Assembly (NCBI RefSeq): GCF_014648315.1
Contig: NZ_BMQW01000010.1
Location: 1 to 64,000 of the forward strand
DNA length: 64,000 nt
DNA from: Shewanella ulleungensis
GTDB lineage: Bacteria > Pseudomonadota > Gammaproteobacteria > Enterobacterales > Shewanellaceae
Direction: 5' to 3'
Below the pieces are notes generated by a model, which made no database searches, had not been told where the DNA came from, and saw only the letters and a list, made by a program, of their open reading frames with translations. Below, in pieces: positions 1 to 8,311 of this stretch (position 1 is the stretch's first letter; every line of letters begins with the position of its first letter). The position numbers and the translations under genes are program-made.

Positions 1-77
1 CTACGTTGATAGGCAAGGTGTGTAAGCGTTGTGAGGCGTTGAGCTAACTTGTACTAATGACCCGTGAGGCTTAACCA
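1..77 (+). rRNA. 23S rRNA, 3' end (partial)
   Basis: The first ~77 bases match the conserved 3' end of bacterial 23S rRNA: the GTGTGTAAGCG segment, TTGAGCTAAC, GTACTAATGA and the terminal CGTGAGGCTTAACC. The gene enters from the left edge, so only domain VI sequence is present. The exact 3' end (about base 77) is placed by analogy with E. coli. A spacer of about 235 bases follows before the remnant of 5S. Confidence 0.93.
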
Positions 78-196
78 TACAACCCAGATGGGTTTTACTG
101 ACCTTAGTGGTTAGAATAGAGCACTTAGATAGTGTGAGAATACTCAATAAAATTAGCTTTCCGAATTAACTAAATCTTGGTTATGAAGACGCAGGA

Positions 197-293
197 AATT
201 GTTAGGCTAACAAAGCCGTAACGAGCGAAGCACGGAGTGTAGTTTACTACATGAGTATTAGAGCGAAGAAACAATGCCGTTAGACGGACAATT
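197..293 (+). repeat. Inverted repeat in the 23S-5S spacer
   Basis: AATTGTTAGGCTAAC (197-211) and GTTAGACGGACAATT (279-293) are imperfect inverted copies (about 12 of 15 pair). They enclose a smaller TGTAG...CTACA hairpin near 238-251. The element sits between 23S and the 5S remnant, so it would be transcribed with the rRNA operon. It may be a processing stem or an inserted repeat; the sequence alone does not decide. Confidence 0.45.
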
Positions 294-314
294 AACCAGT
301 ATTTAGACAAAATT

Positions 315-348
315 TGTCTGGAAACCATAGAGCTTCATTTCCAGACGC
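315..348 (+). pseudogene. 5S rRNA gene reduced to its two ends
   Basis: At the place where 5S rRNA follows 23S, the sequence reads TGTCTGGAAACCATAGAGC and then directly TTCATTTCCAGACG. The first piece looks like a 5S 5' end (helix I strand plus CCATAG) and the second like a 5S 3' end. TGTCTGGAAA pairs with TTTCCAGAC as helix I. The roughly 80 internal bases are absent: no CCGAACTCAG-type loop A-C segment and no GATGGTAGTGTGGGG segment occur anywhere between 23S and the tRNA. I read this as an internal deletion within 5S. An assembly collapse is the main alternative. Confidence 0.7.
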
Positions 349-450
349 CTAATTATCTCGTTAAGAGATGCTCGAAAGAGCAAGTCTACTAGTTATGACA
401 TACTAGCGACTTAAAAAGCATTTAGCATTCTGCGTAAGCAACGTGCTAAA

Positions 451-527
451 GGAGCGGTAGTTCAGTTGGTTAGAATACCGGCCTGTCACGCCGGGGGTCG
501 CGGGTTCGAGTCCCGTCCGCTCCGCCA
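451..527 (+). tRNA. tRNA-Asp (GTC)
   Basis: A complete 77-base cloverleaf. The acceptor strand GGAGCGG pairs with CCGCTCC, the D-arm holds AGTTGGTTAGA, the anticodon arm CCGGCCTGTCACGCCGG has anticodon GTC at 485-487, and the T-arm is CGGGTTCGAGTCCCG. The 3' CCA is encoded. It lies in the distal part of the rRNA operon, after the 5S remnant and just before a strong terminator, as in many gammaproteobacterial rRNA operons. Confidence 0.97.
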
Positions 528-537
528 ACTAAAGACA

Positions 538-568
538 AAGGCCTCTGCAGAAATGCAGAGGCCTTTTT
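538..568 (+). terminator. Rho-independent terminator of the rRNA operon
   Basis: AAGGCCTCTGCA and TGCAGAGGCCTT form a 12-bp stem around a GAAA tetraloop, followed by a T run. It starts 11 bases after tRNA-Asp and is well placed to end the rRNA transcript. Confidence 0.9.
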
Positions 569-1000
569 CGTATTAAAAATGACAAAAAATTTAAGGTTAC
601 GATGACTTGTCTTGAGCCTCAAGGTAGTCGTCGTTCAGCTGAGTAGACCGTCAATAGATTGCGGTGATATGCCATGCATATAGACGCCGGTTCACCCCTA
701 TTACAAGCATAATATGCTCTGTTGATATCGAAGCCTCAACTCACGATGAGGCTTTTTTGTATCTGAAATTAATTATATTCCTTTTACGGCAAGACTGAAG
801 GTAAAGCTATATTAAGTTACATCAATAATGTGGCTAATATTAATTGGTATTCATTCAATCTATAGGGATTTTTGCTTTTTTGTATGTAGCATGTGCCTTG
901 TATTTATAATGCAGAGTGCTGTCTATTATTAGCACTTGTTCCACTAATACAAAAGATGGTCGTCATTAATACGACAACCTCTGTTGAGCTTAACATGATA
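569..1000. other. Intergenic stretch with hairpins, no protein gene
   Basis: No convincing coding sequence lies between the rRNA terminator and rbsK. At 600-635 there is a hairpin (GATGACT...CTTGAGCCTCAAG...AGTCGTC), and at 731-757 a second terminator. Together they could bound a small non-coding RNA of about 160 bases, or be the tail of an older rRNA or tRNA arrangement. From 758 to 1000 the sequence is AT-rich and I see nothing definite. Confidence 0.4.
731..757 (+). terminator. Rho-independent terminator without an upstream gene
   Basis: AAGCCTCA and TGAGGCTT form a stem with a short loop followed by TTTT. No annotated gene ends just before it; the nearest upstream element is tRNA-Asp, which has its own terminator. 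It therefore either backs up the rRNA operon or ends a small RNA. Confidence 0.7.
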
Positions 1001-1912
1001 TCAGCGATTTAGTTGCTCACGGTAGGGAATGCTACTTTGCGCGCCATGACGAGTTACTGCGATTGAAGATGCTTTATTGGCGAAGATAACCGCATCGATA
1101 AGGTTATTTCCTTCATCTAACGCCACCATTAATGCGCCATTAAATGTATCCCCAGCAGCGACAGTATCAACAGCACTAACTATTGGTGCTGGTATGATTT
1201 GTCCTGATCCTTGTTCGCTAATATATGCGCCTTTACTGCCGAGAGTAATAATGACCTTATTGATACCTTGCCGATGTAGATATTCAGCAGCTTTCGATGC
1301 GCTGCTTTGATCTACAACTTCTACACCTGTTAACGTAAGCGCTTCTGTTTCATTGGGTGTAATGATATCAACCAAGCTCAGTATTTCTTCTGGCAGTGTT
1401 GCCGCTGGTGCTGGATTGAGTATCGTTGTGCATTGATGCTGCCTCGCCAGTAATAATGCTTCATGCACGCTGTCAATAGAGGTTTCAAGTTGGATCAGCA
1501 TGTACTTTGCTTGGATAAATAATGTTTGCTGTTGTTGTATATGCTTAGGTAATAAGTATGCATTTGCACCAGGGACTACCCCAATACTATTTTCGCCTAG
1601 CTGATTAACAAAAATCATAGCCGTTCCCGTACTTTGGCCCGGAATCTCGTAACAACCAGTCAGATCTATCCCATCAATAGTCCATGTATCACGCATTTTT
1701 TTAGCATTAGAATCATCGCCTAACGCAGAGATAAAACTAACAGTTTGTTTTGAACTCCGTAAGCGTGCTGCCGCTACGGCTTGATTTGCCCCTTTACCTC
1801 CAAGTTCTAGGCGATATTCTTGACACATCAAGGTTTCACCAGCTTGAGGAAGATTATCAAATGTCAGAACATGATCGGCATTAGCGCTGCCGACAACTAA
1901 TAATGTGCTCAT
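1001..1912 (-). CDS. rbsK: Ribokinase
   Basis: 303 residues, the usual ribokinase length. The enzyme phosphorylates D-ribose with ATP to ribose 5-phosphate in the cytoplasm. The N-terminal PfkB signature GGKGANQ is at residues 38-44, where it contacts the sugar. The C-terminal signature DTVAAGDTFNGAL starts at residue 249 and places the catalytic base at Asp255, the same number as in E. coli RbsK. It lies 51 bases downstream of the nucleoside hydrolase rihA on the same strand, so the pair would turn nucleosides into base plus ribose 5-phosphate. No ribose transporter or RbsR is adjacent. Assignment is firm; other PfkB sugars are less likely given the ribokinase-type first motif. Confidence 0.93.
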   Translation of the reverse strand: MSTLLVVGSANADHVLTFDNLPQAGETLMCQEYRLELGGKGANQAVAAARLRSSKQTVSFISALGDDSNAKKMRDTWTIDGIDLTGCYEIPGQSTGTAMIFVNQLGENSIGVVPGANAYLLPKHIQQQQTLFIQAKYMLIQLETSIDSVHEALLLARQHQCTTILNPAPAATLPEEILSLVDIITPNETEALTLTGVEVVDQSSASKAAEYLHRQGINKVIITLGSKGAYISEQGSGQIIPAPIVSAVDTVAAGDTFNGALMVALDEGNNLIDAVIFANKASSIAVTRHGAQSSIPYREQLNR

Positions 1913-1963
1913 GAATATCCTTTATTGTCATGCATATAAAATTATCTGCATGACATTGATAGA

Positions 1964-2896
1964 TTAGTAATCGTTTAGGCGTTCAACAATAAAATCGACA
2001 AATCCTTTACGGTCTATATTAAACAATACTTTTGTATTGTGCGGTTTGCCTGTTAATTGATAGCGATCGACGACCGTCATACCTTGAGTGTGTTCACCTT
2101 TGGTTTCAACTCCAACCCAACAATCTACAGCGGTAAATAATGACGGATTCAAAAGCCAGGCTATGGTGCATGGATCATGAAGCGGTGCACCGGTAAAGCC
2201 CCATTTAGGATCTCGATGATAAATCATAAAGAAGTCGAGTAACTCTGCAACGCATTGTGCAATTGGATTATTAATGACTCTTATGCGCTCGATATCCTCA
2301 TCCATAATTTGCGCTTCATGAGTCACATCTAAACCGCACATAACGATTGGAATACCTGATTTAAACACCATATCAGCAGCTTCTGGGTCGACAAAAATAT
2401 TAAACTCAGCAGCCGGAGTCCAATTACCCACTCCTGCAGCACCACCCATCAGTACAATACTGTCGATATTATGATGTAGCTCTGGATGAGCGGATAAAAA
2501 TAGCGCAATGTTTGTGAGTGGACCTGTAGGAACTAGTGTGACTGGTTGTTTGCTGTTTTTGACTTTTTCGGCTATCAATTCAATTGCTGTTTTGCTGACG
2601 GGTGCAAATGCCGGATCTGGTAATTTAGGGCCATCAAGACCACTTTCACCGTGCACATTGTCTGCAATAATCAACTCGCGAGCTAAAGGTTTAGGTGCTC
2701 CTGCTGCCACAGGTATATCATGTCGACCAAGTAAGGTGAGCACTCGTAAGGCATTATTTAGGGTCTTATCTGGCGTTTGGTTACCGGCGCTAGTTGTAAC
2801 CGCAAGGACGTCTAATTTGTCTGAGCTTAATGCTAAAATAAGTGAGATGGCATCATCATGGCCTGGGTCGCAATCGAGAATAACTGGACGTTTCAT
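1964..2896 (-). CDS. rihA: Pyrimidine-specific ribonucleoside hydrolase RihA
   Basis: 310 residues of the inosine-uridine nucleoside hydrolase family. It hydrolyses the N-glycosidic bond of ribonucleosides (in RihA mainly cytidine and uridine), giving free base and ribose. The calcium-binding signature DCDPGHDD is at residues 8-15. Further family motifs are NVHGESGLDGP near residue 80, VLMGGAAGVGN in the middle and LHDPCTIAWLL near residue 240, which carries the active-site His region. The start ATG follows AAGGAAAT. It is the first gene of a probable two-gene operon with rbsK. RihB or RihC specificity cannot be excluded from sequence, but overall wording matches RihA best. Confidence 0.88.
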   Translation of the reverse strand: MKRPVILDCDPGHDDAISLILALSSDKLDVLAVTTSAGNQTPDKTLNNALRVLTLLGRHDIPVAAGAPKPLARELIIADNVHGESGLDGPKLPDPAFAPVSKTAIELIAEKVKNSKQPVTLVPTGPLTNIALFLSAHPELHHNIDSIVLMGGAAGVGNWTPAAEFNIFVDPEAADMVFKSGIPIVMCGLDVTHEAQIMDEDIERIRVINNPIAQCVAELLDFFMIYHRDPKWGFTGAPLHDPCTIAWLLNPSLFTAVDCWVGVETKGEHTQGMTVVDRYQLTGKPHNTKVLFNIDRKGFVDFIVERLNDY

Positions 2897-3095
2897 TGGT
2901 AATTTCCTTATTTCTGAAGAGGGTCTACTGTACCACTATGATTGTTACTGGTTTAATGCTTAAAAACTGAAAATGTGATCTAATATACGTCGATATAGTG
3001 GTGGTGAAAAAGCATCACAGATAACTTGCCTTAGCTCGGTTGTTGTTTCAATTATTGTGTATACGAATAATGTAATTAAACATGTCTATATGACG

Positions 3096-3125
3096 TTGTT
3101 TTTAAAAATAATATGTAGTTATAAT
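3096..3125 (+). promoter_or_regulatory. Candidate sigma-70 promoter before the ykgJ-type gene
   Basis: TTGTTT (3096-3101) and a perfect TATAAT (3120-3125) are separated by 18 bases. The -10 ends 14 bases before the start codon at 3140, so the leader would be very short. The -35 matches only half of the consensus. It would drive the Cys-cluster gene and probably nsrR. Confidence 0.35.
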
Positions 3126-3139
3126 CGACAGGAATACTT

Positions 3140-3391
3140 ATGAATTGCCGTTTGGGTTGTGGTGCTTGCTGCATTGCACCATCAATTACCAGCCCTATTC
3201 CTGGGATGCCAAATGGTAAACCTGCTGGTGTGCGATGTATTCAATTGAATGACGACAATCTATGTCTTATTTTCGGTCAACCAGAGCGACCCGATGTCTG
3301 TGGAGAGTTTTCTGCAAGTATTGATGTTTGTGGTACCACAAATGAGCAAGCTTTATGGTTGATCACTGATTTAGAATCTTCGACATGCTAA
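3140..3391 (+). CDS. YkgJ-family cysteine cluster protein
   Basis: 83 residues with the CxxxCxxCC cluster at Cys3, Cys7, Cys10 and Cys11, plus later cysteines in GVRCIQL, LCLIFG and DVCGEF. This is the pattern of the UPF0153/YkgJ putative zinc- or iron-binding family. The biochemical role of the family is not established. AGGAA precedes the ATG. It lies 35 bases upstream of nsrR on the same strand and may be co-transcribed with it. Linkage to an iron-sulfur NO sensor makes a metal or cluster role plausible, but that is inference. Confidence 0.85.
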   Translation: MNCRLGCGACCIAPSITSPIPGMPNGKPAGVRCIQLNDDNLCLIFGQPERPDVCGEFSASIDVCGTTNEQALWLITDLESSTC

Positions 3392-3426
3392 CCTTTGATT
3401 ATTATTTACTTTGGGTAATTTAAATC

Positions 3427-3882
3427 ATGCAACTGACTCGATATACAGACTTTGGTATTCGGATTTTAATGTATCTCGCAGTGCAACCAGAGCGAGAAAC
3501 CTTGTTTCGAATTGCAGAAGTCACCAGCGTATTTGATTTATCGTCGAACCACGTGGCTAAAATTATTCATCAGTTAGGAAAGTTGGGTTATTTACAGACT
3601 ATTCGTGGTAAAAGTGGTGGGTTTAAGCTTGCTAAAACCGCTGAACAGCTACACCTGGGCCAATTGGTTCGTGATTTAGAACATTCGCTCGCGCCAATTG
3701 ATTGCGAGTCACCTTATTGTCGTTTTACACCTATTTGTAAATTAAAAGGGGTATTAGGTCAGGCTGTGGCAGCATATCTTGCTGTACTCGATCAATATAC
3801 CTTGGCCGATATTGTTGATAATCGGTCTGAAATTTTGGCAACGTTACCAGATTTGTCTATTTCAGTGTTGCAGTTGGAGTAG
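3427..3882 (+). CDS. nsrR: Rrf2-family nitric oxide-sensing repressor NsrR
   Basis: 151 residues, Rrf2 family. The N-terminal winged helix (MQLTRYTDFGIRILMYLA onward) and recognition region SSNHVAKIIHQLGKLGYL match NsrR closely. The three cysteines that hold the NO-sensitive Fe-S cluster are at Cys93, Cys98 and Cys104, in the NsrR spacing C-x4-C-x5-C. NsrR represses nitrosative-stress genes and releases DNA when NO attacks the cluster. No hmp or nnrS target is in this window. The ATG at 3427 has only a weak ribosome site. Its 3' end overlaps the convergent yibQ-type gene by 26 bases. Confidence 0.9.
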   Translation: MQLTRYTDFGIRILMYLAVQPERETLFRIAEVTSVFDLSSNHVAKIIHQLGKLGYLQTIRGKSGGFKLAKTAEQLHLGQLVRDLEHSLAPIDCESPYCRFTPICKLKGVLGQAVAAYLAVLDQYTLADIVDNRSEILATLPDLSISVLQLE

Positions 3883-4615
3883 CTTGATTTGAGGTGGCAA
3901 GGTTAATGTCATCAAATAACTGGGATGTTTTTACTAGCACAATACCATTGGCTTCTAAGCGAGCAAGATTTGTACGTAAAAAGCGAATAGTTTCAGGATA
4001 AGGGTGCGCAATAGCAACGAGCTTCCCTTGTTGCTTGGTTCTTTGGATCATTATATTAAACTGCTTTTCAAGTCCACGTGGACTAACATCATTATCTAAA
4101 AATACATGTCTTCTCAACAATGGCACACCTAGTTTATTCGCCGTATCACTAGCCTTAGTGTATTTGGTCGTCACGCTGTCGACAAAAAACAGCTGTTGTT
4201 GCTTGAGGCTTTGCATAACCCATAACATAGGGTCATCCATTTGGGTTAATAAGCTACCCATATGATTATTGGCCCCTTTGGCAAAAGGGATACTATTAAA
4301 TGCGGCTTGGAGCTGTTGCTTTATTTGTGCTTCATTCATGTCGTTAGTTAATCCACCCGGACCTAATGCTTTACCATTTAAGGCCTGCATAGGCAGATGC
4401 AACATGATTTCGTGACCATTATTGTGGCCATCATTAGCCAGTTTTTGGCCTAAAGGTGTGTGAGGTAATACTGATAAGGTAATATTTTGCGGTAGAGTTA
4501 ATGCTGCTTCGTCAGTGAGTCTATAACCAATATCATCAATGATAATGGCCAATTTGGCAGCGCTTGCGGGCAAAATGTTGCACAAGCAAAGTAAAATAAT
4601 GCATTGAATTCGCAC
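3857..4615 (-). CDS. yibQ: Divergent polysaccharide deacetylase family protein (YibQ-like)
   Basis: 252 residues with a signal peptide (hydrophobic stretch then ASA at about residues 17-19) followed by KLAIIIDDIGY, the opening motif of the divergent polysaccharide deacetylase family. LPHTP, GHEIMLHLPM and NHMGS carry the family's conserved His and Asn positions. It is expected to be periplasmic; the substrate is unknown. Translation appears to begin at a GTG (complement 4613-4615). It is the last gene of the gpmM-envC-yibQ series, 133 bases after envC, an order shared by many gammaproteobacteria. It converges on and overlaps nsrR by 26 bases. Confidence 0.87.
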   Translation of the reverse strand: MRIQCIILLCLCNILPASAAKLAIIIDDIGYRLTDEAALTLPQNITLSVLPHTPLGQKLANDGHNNGHEIMLHLPMQALNGKALGPGGLTNDMNEAQIKQQLQAAFNSIPFAKGANNHMGSLLTQMDDPMLWVMQSLKQQQLFFVDSVTTKYTKASDTANKLGVPLLRRHVFLDNDVSPRGLEKQFNIMIQRTKQQGKLVAIAHPYPETIRFLRTNLARLEANGIVLVKTSQLFDDINLATSNQATPTATLK

Positions 4616-4748
4616 GTTAGCTTATCTTTTTATGTGTTATGGATATTTGAGTATTCATTCAGCCGATTATAGTCGCAATTAATTACTTAAAACTGCACTA
4701 ATTAGTTAGTTGTGCGATTGTTTATCAAAATAAAGCATAAGTAAAACC

Positions 4749-5882
4749 TTAACGGCAGTAATAAGCTGGGTCGACCGCTTTACCCTTGTTACGTATCTCA
4801 AAATATAACCCTGGCTCGCTTTGTCCGCCTGAGCTACCGACAAGGGCAATCGAATCACCGCTTTTAACCATGTCGCCGGGTTGTCTTAACAGCGTTTGTG
4901 CATGGCCATATAAGCTCATGTAACCTTTGCCGTGGTCAATCACTAACACCATACCAAATCCGCGTAACCAATCCGCGTAAATGACTTTACCTGAGGCAAC
5001 AGCATAAATATTTTGCCCCTCAGGTGCGGCTAAGACGCTACCTTTCCAAACAATCTGTCCTGAGCGGCTACTGCCAAAGCGTTTGCTCATACGGCCTTTA
5101 GTTGGCCATTTTAACTTTCCGCGTTGATTGGCTAATCCGTCCATTGTTGGGTTAGCTTTGGCTGTGACCATAGCTTGCTGAACAATTCGCTTTAAACTGG
5201 CTTCTTCTATTTGTAATTGTTCTAGTTCCGCACCTTTACTTGACAAGGTTCGCTGAAGTTGGGTTAGCGTTTGTTTACGCTGCCCTTGTTCTTTCGATAA
5301 TTGTTGCGCCTGTTTTTTTTGCTCTATCACTAATGCATTGAGTTTTTGTTGCGAAGTTACTTGTTGTTGCTTCACTTTATCTAAGTCAATACTGGTTTGC
5401 TTTAGCTGTTTAATCGCTTTAATTCGGGCGTTATTTAAAAATTGATAATAGGCGAGCATACGCTCAACTGTTGCCGGATTCTGCTGATTTAACATCATTT
5501 TTGTGTAGTCATGATTACCGGCAAGATATGCGCTAGATAATTGTTTTGATAAGGTTTCTTGCTGACTGCTTTTTACAGTGGCGAGCTCGATTTGTTGTTT
5601 GTCTAATTCGCGTAATTTGGTATTAACAGCGGCCAATGAGGCTTGTGATTGATTGACTTTTTGCGCAGCTTTAGCAATGGCTTGCTCATCACTTTTTAAT
5701 AAAGCGATAAGCTTTTCGCGTTGCTTACTGGTATCTTTTAGTGAATTTTGCTGTTGGTTTATTTGTGCTTGAATAGACTTTAACGCCGATTGACGGGCGG
5801 TCAGGTCAGCACTATTTGCCGTAAATGAAAGGATTAGAAAGCCAGCAATAATGCTGGCTTTAACAAATAAACGAGTTATCAC
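4749..5882 (-). CDS. envC: Murein hydrolase activator EnvC
   Basis: 377 residues: signal peptide (about 1-24, ending NSA), a long Gln/Lys-rich coiled coil (about 28-240), and a C-terminal LytM/M23 domain (about 265-377) with VIDHGKGYMSLYGHA and GLYFEIRNKGKAVDP. EnvC recruits and activates the amidases AmiA and AmiB at the division septum through FtsEX; in E. coli its LytM domain is not itself an active peptidase. The start is GTG, 10 bases after the gpmM stop, so the two are translationally close. Gene order gpmM-envC-yibQ is conserved in enterics, which supports the name. Confidence 0.92.
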   Translation of the reverse strand: MITRLFVKASIIAGFLILSFTANSADLTARQSALKSIQAQINQQQNSLKDTSKQREKLIALLKSDEQAIAKAAQKVNQSQASLAAVNTKLRELDKQQIELATVKSSQQETLSKQLSSAYLAGNHDYTKMMLNQQNPATVERMLAYYQFLNNARIKAIKQLKQTSIDLDKVKQQQVTSQQKLNALVIEQKKQAQQLSKEQGQRKQTLTQLQRTLSSKGAELEQLQIEEASLKRIVQQAMVTAKANPTMDGLANQRGKLKWPTKGRMSKRFGSSRSGQIVWKGSVLAAPEGQNIYAVASGKVIYADWLRGFGMVLVIDHGKGYMSLYGHAQTLLRQPGDMVKSGDSIALVGSSGGQSEPGLYFEIRNKGKAVDPAYYCR

Positions 5883-5892
5883 GAGTTAATGT

Positions 5893-7434
5893 TTACTCTT
5901 TAAGGTCAATGATACAGCGTCCACTCATTTCTTGCGGGATGCTTTGGCCCATCAAGGTTAACATAGTTGGCGCGATATCGCTCAAGCGTCCACCATCTTT
6001 TATTGTGGCGTCACGGCCCACATAAATAAATGGCACTAACTCACTTGTGTGAGCGGTATGAGCCTGACCAGTAGACTTGTCTGTCATTTGTTCAGCGTTA
6101 CCGTGATCTGCAGTGATAAGGCATTCGCCATCAACTTTAGCTAACGCTTCAACTACACGACCAATACAAGCATCAACCGCTTCACATGCTTTAACTGCCG
6201 CATCAAATTTACCAGTATGGCCAACCATGTCACCATTTGGATAGTTACAAATAATCACATCGTATTTGCTCGACTCAATAGCCGCGACGAGTTTGTCGGT
6301 AAGTTCTGCTGAACTCATTTCTGGTTGTAAATCGTATGTTGCTACTTTAGGTGACTGAATTAAAATGCGATCTTCACCTTCAAACGGCTCTTCTTTACCA
6401 CCGTTAAAGAAGAATGTGACGTGTGCATACTTTTCAGTTTCTGAAATTCGCAATTGGGTTTTACCTTGGTTTTGCAAGGTTTCACCTAGTGTGTTCACTA
6501 AGTCTTCAGACGGATAAGCAACTGCAGCTTTAATGTCTGCCGCGTATTCAGTTAACATCACAAAATCGATATTTGGGGTTTTATTACGAACAAAACCATC
6601 AAAATCAGAGTTAACAAAACTGCGAGAAATTTGACGTGCACGATCGGCGCGGAAATTCATAAAAATTAATGCGTCGTTGTCGTTTAGCTCTGCCGCTTGA
6701 CCTTGAGCATCAACAATCGTTGATGCTGCAACAAACTCATCATTTTCATCACGAGCATAAGCCGCTTCTAGTGCTTCAGGTGCGCTTGTGTAGCTAAACT
6801 TACCCTTGCCTTCAGTAATTAGTTCGTATGCTTGTGAAACTCGATCCCAACGGTTATCTCGGTCCATCGCAAAGTAGCGACCAATAATCGATGCCGTGCG
6901 TCCATGGCCTAATGCCGCAAATAGCTCATCAAAATGCACTAAGCTATTTTTGGCACTGCGCGGTGGCGTGTCGCGACCATCTAAAAATGCATGTAAATAT
7001 ACTTTAGTTGCACCACGCTCAACGGCCATGCGACACATGGCTTCAATGTGCTCTTCGTGGCTATGTACGCCACCTGCAGACATTAACCCCATAATATGAA
7101 CCGCACTATTAGCGGATATGGCTTTATCTACTGCATCACAAAGCGCCTGATTTTTTTCAAACTCATGATCTGCAATAGCTTTACTGATACGAGTCAGTTC
7201 TTGATACACAATACGGCCAGAACCGATATTGATATGGCCAACTTCAGAGTTACCCATTTGGCCGTCGGGTAAACCCACATCAATACCAGAACCTGAAATT
7301 AAGCTGTGAGGATATTGTGCATTTAGCTTATCTAAAACAGGTGTGTTCGCATGAAAAACCGCATTGTCTTGCGTGTCTTCACGGTAGCCCCAGCCATCAA
7401 GGATAAGTAGTGCTAAAGGACGTTTCTTAGTCAT
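5893..7434 (-). CDS. gpmM: 2,3-bisphosphoglycerate-independent phosphoglycerate mutase
   Basis: 513 residues, the usual iPGM length. It interconverts 3- and 2-phosphoglycerate in glycolysis using two Mn ions and a phosphoserine. The metal and nucleophile motifs are LILDGWG near residue 13 and DGQMGNSEVGH with the nucleophile Ser63. HGRDTPP-type HAFLDGRDTPP and LITADHGNAEQM near the C-terminus complete the alkaline-phosphatase-superfamily metal site. I start at the ATG at 7434, preceded by AAGGT, rather than a TTG two codons upstream. It heads the gpmM-envC-yibQ group and is divergent from yibN. Confidence 0.95.
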   Translation of the reverse strand: MTKKRPLALLILDGWGYREDTQDNAVFHANTPVLDKLNAQYPHSLISGSGIDVGLPDGQMGNSEVGHINIGSGRIVYQELTRISKAIADHEFEKNQALCDAVDKAISANSAVHIMGLMSAGGVHSHEEHIEAMCRMAVERGATKVYLHAFLDGRDTPPRSAKNSLVHFDELFAALGHGRTASIIGRYFAMDRDNRWDRVSQAYELITEGKGKFSYTSAPEALEAAYARDENDEFVAASTIVDAQGQAAELNDNDALIFMNFRADRARQISRSFVNSDFDGFVRNKTPNIDFVMLTEYAADIKAAVAYPSEDLVNTLGETLQNQGKTQLRISETEKYAHVTFFFNGGKEEPFEGEDRILIQSPKVATYDLQPEMSSAELTDKLVAAIESSKYDVIICNYPNGDMVGHTGKFDAAVKACEAVDACIGRVVEALAKVDGECLITADHGNAEQMTDKSTGQAHTAHTSELVPFIYVGRDATIKDGGRLSDIAPTMLTLMGQSIPQEMSGRCIIDLKE

Positions 7435-7674
7435 TTGCAAGTACCTTTTAAGTTAAAAATGGAAGTGTTATAAAATTTCAATTGTATGAATATTACTACT
7501 TATCGATAGCGTGCAAAAGGCATATAGCTTTCAAGATATAACTAAAGCAATCATTAAAGTGGTGCGGGTCACGAATAAACGCGTTATTTAGGCGTTTCAC
7601 TAATGAAAACTACCTAGCAAAACGATATACTCGATGGCATCTCATCTTAGTCATCGTCAGAGAAATCAGTAATT

Positions 7675-8109
7675 ATGCAAGAGTACATGGAATTTTTTAA
7701 AGCTAATCCAATGTTAAGTTTAGCTTGGGTCGGTTTGTTTGTGGCGCTAGTTGTGAGTGTCATTAAGTCGGGTACATCTAAAGTTAAAAACGTCAGTCAT
7801 CAAGAGCTAACCATCATGGTTAACAAGCAAGATGCCAAGGTTGTTGATGTACGCGGAAAAGAAGAATTTAAGAAAGGTCACATTGTTGATGCGCTAAACG
7901 TAACCTTGTCTGAAATTAAAAATAATCAAGTATCAAGCCTTGAAAAGTATAAAACTAGCCCCATTATAATAGTATGTAACTCAGGTATGACATCGTCACA
8001 AGCAGCTCAACTCCTTATTAAACAAGGTTTTGAAAACGTGTTTAACCTTAAAGGTGGCATGGGCGAATGGCAGGGTGCAAATTTACCCGTAGTTAAAAGC
8101 AAGCGTTAA
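7675..8109 (+). CDS. yibN: Membrane-anchored rhodanese-like protein YibN
   Basis: 144 residues with one N-terminal membrane helix (about 14-31) and a single rhodanese domain (about 45-140). The rhodanese motif VVDVRGKEEFKKGHI is followed by the active-site loop CNSGMTSSQ, so the catalytic cysteine is kept. Such proteins carry persulfide sulfur; the physiological acceptor of YibN is not settled. It lies upstream of secB and gpsA and is divergent from gpmM, as in E. coli. Confidence 0.88.
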   Translation: MQEYMEFFKANPMLSLAWVGLFVALVVSVIKSGTSKVKNVSHQELTIMVNKQDAKVVDVRGKEEFKKGHIVDALNVTLSEIKNNQVSSLEKYKTSPIIIVCNSGMTSSQAAQLLIKQGFENVFNLKGGMGEWQGANLPVVKSKR

Positions 8110-8127
8110 TACGCCGCTTAATATATG

Positions 8128-8165
8128 CAGTGTTAACAAATTGGGAATGCGCTAACACTGTTTAT
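8128..8165 (+). terminator. Hairpin between yibN and secB, possible weak terminator
   Basis: CAGTGTTAAC (8128-8137) and GCTAACACTG (8151-8160) pair at 9 of 10 positions around a 13-base loop, followed by TTTAT. The T run is short, so it may only attenuate read-through from yibN into secB. Confidence 0.4.
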
Positions 8166-8311
8166 AAACAAGGTTTTGTTGAAAGCTTTTTAGCAAAATC
8201 AACTTTACGGGATAGCACTAACGATAGATCAATAGATCCGTTATTAGTCTTAAAGCCCAACACAATTAGCTTCACAGAAAAGCTAAATAACACATATATA
8301 GGTAGGACATT

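Noticed and set aside
690..705. CCGGTTCACCCC looked like a tRNA T-arm
   Set aside because: No acceptor stem or anticodon arm can be built around it.
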